Positions 60,701 to 64,000 of a stretch of DNA of 64,000 bases are shown here, in pieces. Below the pieces are notes generated by a model. It worked only from the letters and a program-made list of their open reading frames with translations. It was not told the origin of the DNA and did not search any database. Source of the DNA: Castanea sativa (lineage: Eukaryota > Streptophyta > Magnoliopsida > Fagales > Fagaceae); the NCBI RefSeq assembly GCF_040712315.1, contig NC_134015.1, positions 57,551,964 to 57,615,963 on the forward strand, given 5' to 3'. A program made the translations under genes and the position numbers. Within the stretch, counting starts at the first letter, position 1, and each line of letters starts with the position of its first letter.

Positions 60701-63700
60701 TCTTGCTTGATATATCACGATGAATTATTGGACTGGAGCAGTCATGATGCATATAAGATAGTGCACTTGCCACACCTTTAACAACGTTTACCCTCTTTAC
60801 CCAATCAAACTCCAGTGCTAATTCATCATTCTTTAGTATCTTTTCCAAGCTCCCACCTTCCAAGAATTGATAAACTAAAAGCAAGTGTCGTGGATGTGAG
60901 CAAAAACCATGAAGCTTTACAATGTTGCGGTGTCGTATTTCAGTTAGACTACGTATCTCACTGGTGAAAGCTTTTAGATTGACCACACTATCTTCTGAGA
61001 GTGGGTGAAGTTTCTTTACAGCGACAACTTGACCTGTAGACAATTCTGCTTTATAAACAATTCCCTGGCCACCTACACCAATAATATGTTTGTCATCAAA
61101 ATCCTCTATTGCTTCAATAATTTTTTCGTAAACCATTTTCCCATCATAGCTCCATACTGCAAACATATTTTGATGTTCTTCTTCTTTTGGCTTAATTTCT
61201 GTCTTCACCTTTCTTGAGCAAATATATAATGTGATTCCAACAATGATAAATATAAGAAAGACAATGCCCAAAAGGATGAAAATTAGTGTCATAATTTTTT
61301 TCCCCTTTTTGACATGAAGATTGTGGCCAATTGCAAAAGGGCAAGCCTTCAAACCAGTAGCATTGCCACACAAGCCATTGTTGTTTCTAAATGCTTCTAT
61401 TGATGCCTCACAAAATGCTTTAGTATTCGGAATAGGACCCCGCAATTGATTGTAGGACAAGTCAATGGATGTCAAACCTAACAATTGATTAAAACTAGAT
61501 GGAATATTGCCAAAGAGTGCATTGTGGGAAAGATTCAAGATTTCTAACATTTTCAAATCTCCAAGTTGTTGTGGAATCTCTCCTGTTAGAAAATTTTTGC
61601 TAAGATCAAGATTTTGGAGATACTGCAAATTGCCAATTTGAATTGGGATATATTTCCTTAAGTAATTGTTGCTCAAATTCAAGAGAAAAAGTTTCTTACA
61701 TTTCCCTAGGTCAGGAATATGGCCACTTAGACTATTATTGGCGAGATTAAGTTGCTCCAAATTTGATAGCATCTCTAAATTGTAAGGAACTTGTCCAGAA
61801 AATTTGTTACTATCTAGATAAAGGTTTAACAAAAATTTCAACTTACCTAATTCCTTGGGAATTTTCCCATGTATCTTATTTGAGGAGAGGATGAGCACTT
61901 GTAATTGACTTGCTTCTCCAAGCTCAGGAGGTAATCTACCTGAAATTTCATTGTTAGAGATTTTCAAGCATGTCAAGTTTTGACATTGCCCCCAATTAGC
62001 TGAAAGCTCACCATAAAGCTTATTATAACTCAACTCCATGTATTTTAAGTGTGGGTATATACCAAAACTTTCTCCTATATTTCCAATAAGTTGATTTCCA
62101 TTAAGTCGGACTCTAATGAGGCTTGTGCAGTTTCTCAAGGATTTTGGTATTGGACCAATAAAATGATTATCATATGCGATAAATTTCTCAAGCAATCCAC
62201 CACTGCACACATTTTCGAGCAAGTGACCAATAAATTGGTTTCCAAATATTTGGAGCTCCTTCAATTCAGTAAAATTGTTCTGTTCAAATGAAATGAGATT
62301 GCTTAACTTATTAGTGAACAATCTGAAATAAGTGAGCTTAGTTAACCTTACTTTAGAAGCAAAAATTATACCTATGAAATTGTAAAATGATAACTTAAGA
62401 TCACTCAGAGAACTTACAATTCCAAATTCTTGAGGGATGAAACCGGAAAGTTGGTTCGTATGAAGATATATAAAGGCTAGGTTGCTTAAGTTTCCAAGAG
62501 AAGCAGGGATGACACCCGTGAGATTGTTTGTTGATAAGTCAAGGTCAATCAGAGAACTTAGCATTCCTAATTCTTGAGGGATGGAACCAGAAAGTTGATT
62601 CGTATGAAGATATAAAGTGGTTAGGTTGCTTAAGTTTCCAAGAGAGGCAGGGATGACACCCGTGAGCTTGTTTTTTGATAACTGAAGGTCAGTCAGAGAA
62701 CTTAGCATTCCTAATTCTTGAGGGATGGAACCAGAAAGTTGATTCCTATGAAGATATAAAGTGGTTAGGTTGCTTAAGTTTCCAAGAGAGGCAAGGATGA
62801 CACCCGTGAGCTTGTTTGTTGATAACTCAAGGTCAGTTAGAGAACTTAGCATTCCTAATTCTTGAGGGATGGAACCAGAAAGTTGATTCCTATGAAGATA
62901 TAAAGTGGTTAGGTTGCTTAAGTTTCCAAGAGAAGCAGGGATGACACCCGTGAGATTGTTTGTTGATAACTCAAGGTCAGTTAGAGAACTTAGCATTCCT
63001 AATTCTTGAGGGATGGAACCAGAAAGTTGATTCCTATGAAGATATAAAGTGGTTAGGTTGCTTAAGTTTCCAAGAGAGGCAGGGATGACACCTGTGAGCT
63101 TGTTTGTTGATAACTCAAGGTCAGTCAGAGAACTTAACATTCCTAATTTTTGAGGGATGGAACCAGAAAGTTGATTCCTATGAAGATATAAAGTGGTTAG
63201 GTTGCTTAAGTTTCCAAGAGAGGCAGGGATGACACCCGTGAGATTGTTTGTTGATAAGGCAAGGTCAGTCAGAGAACTTAGCATTCCTAATTCTTGAGGG
63301 ATGGAACTAGAAAGTTGATTCGTATGAAGATATAAAGTGGTTAGGTTGCTTAAGTTTCCAAGAGAGGCAGGGATGACACCCGTGAGATTGTTTTTTGATA
63401 ACTTAAGGTTAGTCAGAGAACTTAGCATTCCTAATTCTTGAGGGATGGAACCAGAAAATTGATTCATATGAAGATATAAAGTGGTTAGGTTGCTTAAGTT
63501 TCCAAGAGAGGCAGGGATGACACCTGTAAGATTGTTTGTTGCTAACTCAAGGTTAGTCAAAGAACTTAGCATTCCTAATTCTTGAGGGATGGAACCAGAA
63601 AGTTGGTTTTCAAAAAGATATAAATTTGTCAGTTTGCTCAAGTTTCCAAGAGAGGCAGGGATGACACCTACGAGGTTATTTGATTGTAACTCAAGGTTAG

Positions 63701-64000
63701 TCAGAGAACTTAGCATTCCTAATTCTCGCGGGATAGAACCAGAAAGTTGATTCATATAAAGATATAAAGTAGTTAGGTTGCTTAGGTTTCCAAGAGAAGT
63801 TGGGATGACACCCATGAAATTGTTAGATGAGAAATCAAGCTTACTCAGAGAACTTAATGCTCCTAAGTCTTGAGGAATAAAGCCAGTCATATGGTTGACA
63901 GAAAGGTCAATGACGTGAAGGCTAGTCAATTTGCCTATTTCAAAAGAAATTCTCCCAATGAATTGATTAGCAGAAAGGTCAAGAAGAGAGAGTTTGGAGA
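57221..64000 (-). CDS. LRR receptor-like kinase (MIK2-like), 5' end beyond window
   Basis: Two exons are visible: 64000 (open at the edge) to 60581, and 57603-57221, joined in phase 1 by a GT-AG intron of about 3 kb; the join restores [13 protein letters not shown]. The ectodomain holds many 24-residue LRRs of the LxxLxLxxNxLxGxIP type, including ten near-identical 48-residue double units (62409-63848), then more diverged LRRs, a membrane segment ([20 protein letters not shown]) and a kinase. Kinase landmarks: [11 protein letters not shown] loop, VAVKK lysine, [19 protein letters not shown], then CDVYSFGVV in exon 2. All catalytic residues are present, so an active RD kinase is likely. It acts at the plasma membrane; MIK2 and relatives perceive peptides and cell-wall/immune cues in Arabidopsis. 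The signal peptide lies outside the window; the frame is open to the edge. Confidence 0.9.
57731..57791. repeat. TA microsatellite in the kinase intron
   Basis: About 30 uninterrupted ta units, preceded by a short tandem of tatatactaa. Confidence 0.95.
58115..58405. mobile_element. hAT-like MITE, CACTGTTCATG family, in the kinase intron
   Basis: Begins gggtccgtttggata and ends tatccaaaccgcacc. The interior has catgaacagtg repeated with gtgtgaacagt. It is in the opposite orientation to the copies at 8563 and 12661. Confidence 0.7.
59995..60340. repeat. Local direct repeats in the kinase intron
   Basis: Two related blocks of about 180 bp share gagacacaatattttacata, attagtgatttaaaatacta and tttttgtacacgata-like words (60030-60185 and 60190-60335). 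The rest of the intron is AT-rich without recognisable content. Confidence 0.6.
62409..63848 (-). repeat. 144-bp coding repeat, ten double-LRR units
   Basis: Each unit encodes 48 residues, two LRRs, ending [13 protein letters not shown]. Units 5 to 9 differ by only a few residues and are nearly identical in DNA, while units 1-2 and 10 are more diverged, the pattern of amplification from the middle. All units keep the frame. Confidence 0.95.

Noticed and set aside
1..64000. CRISPR arrays, bacterial operons, riboswitches, integrated virus
   Set aside because: Repeats lack regular spacers, genes have introns and plant families, and no viral domain beyond retrotransposon pol was seen.

Overview
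This is a plant nuclear (eudicot) window. It is AT-rich and intron-containing, with GT-AG splice sites, plant-specific gene families (NAC, RPW8-type NLR, SAG101-like, LRR receptor kinase) and many plant transposons. The LTR and MITE families look like those I remember from Fagaceae (oak/chestnut type) genomes; that attribution is from memory and was not tested.

Layout. 1-7.5 kb: a retroelement graveyard with a decayed coiled-coil gag-like ORF (minus), LTR fragments, and a Mutator-type MITE (4798-7481, 9-bp target duplication) that was later filled with an LTR and a Copia remnant. 9.36-15.95 kb: a SAG101-like pseudogene (EDS1/PAD4/SAG101 family, plus). It carries an in-frame stop in the lipase-like part, two frameshifts, a further stop and a third frameshift near the 3' end, a 1.3-kb foldback element and a hAT-like MITE in its first intron, and a solo LTR that splits a coding exon with a GGCAC target duplication. 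16.3-18.2 kb: a TIR repeat holding a second solo LTR (duplication ATAGA). 18.7-23.3 kb (minus): an apparently intact five-exon RPW8-NLR (RNL, helper type, closest to the NRG1/At5g66900 group as I recall it) of about 920 aa, with eight tandem 14-residue repeats between the RPW8 and NB-ARC domains. 24.1-25.2 kb: paired MITEs, one with another MITE nested inside it. 25.4-27.4 kb: a short divergent NAC gene (plus). 27.4-35.8 kb: no recognisable gene. 35.8-39.8 kb: exons of an AIPP2/PAIPP2-like gene (plus) without a visible PHD finger and with probable frameshifts. 40.7-41.2 kb: a two-exon secreted peptide with eight cysteines (minus). 41.4-50.9 kb: duplicated blocks, MITEs, LINE remnants, a tRNA-derived SINE with a perfect 12-bp target duplication, and satellites. 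52.9-55.4 kb: a MITE and an LTR with its primer-binding site. 57.2-64 kb (minus): an LRR receptor kinase (MIK2-like) running off the right edge, with ten near-identical 48-residue double-LRR units.

How the genes relate. SAG101 and NRG1-type RNLs act in one immune module with EDS1 in other plants. Here a SAG101-like relic lies about 2.8 kb from an RNL. The RNL and the receptor kinase both show in-frame tandem amplification (42-bp and 144-bp units), consistent with rapidly diversifying immune loci. Nothing here amounts to a wholly new system. The strongest candidates for novelty are the RNL linker repeat, the SAG101/RNL adjacency, the cysteine-rich peptide and the 144-bp LRR array.
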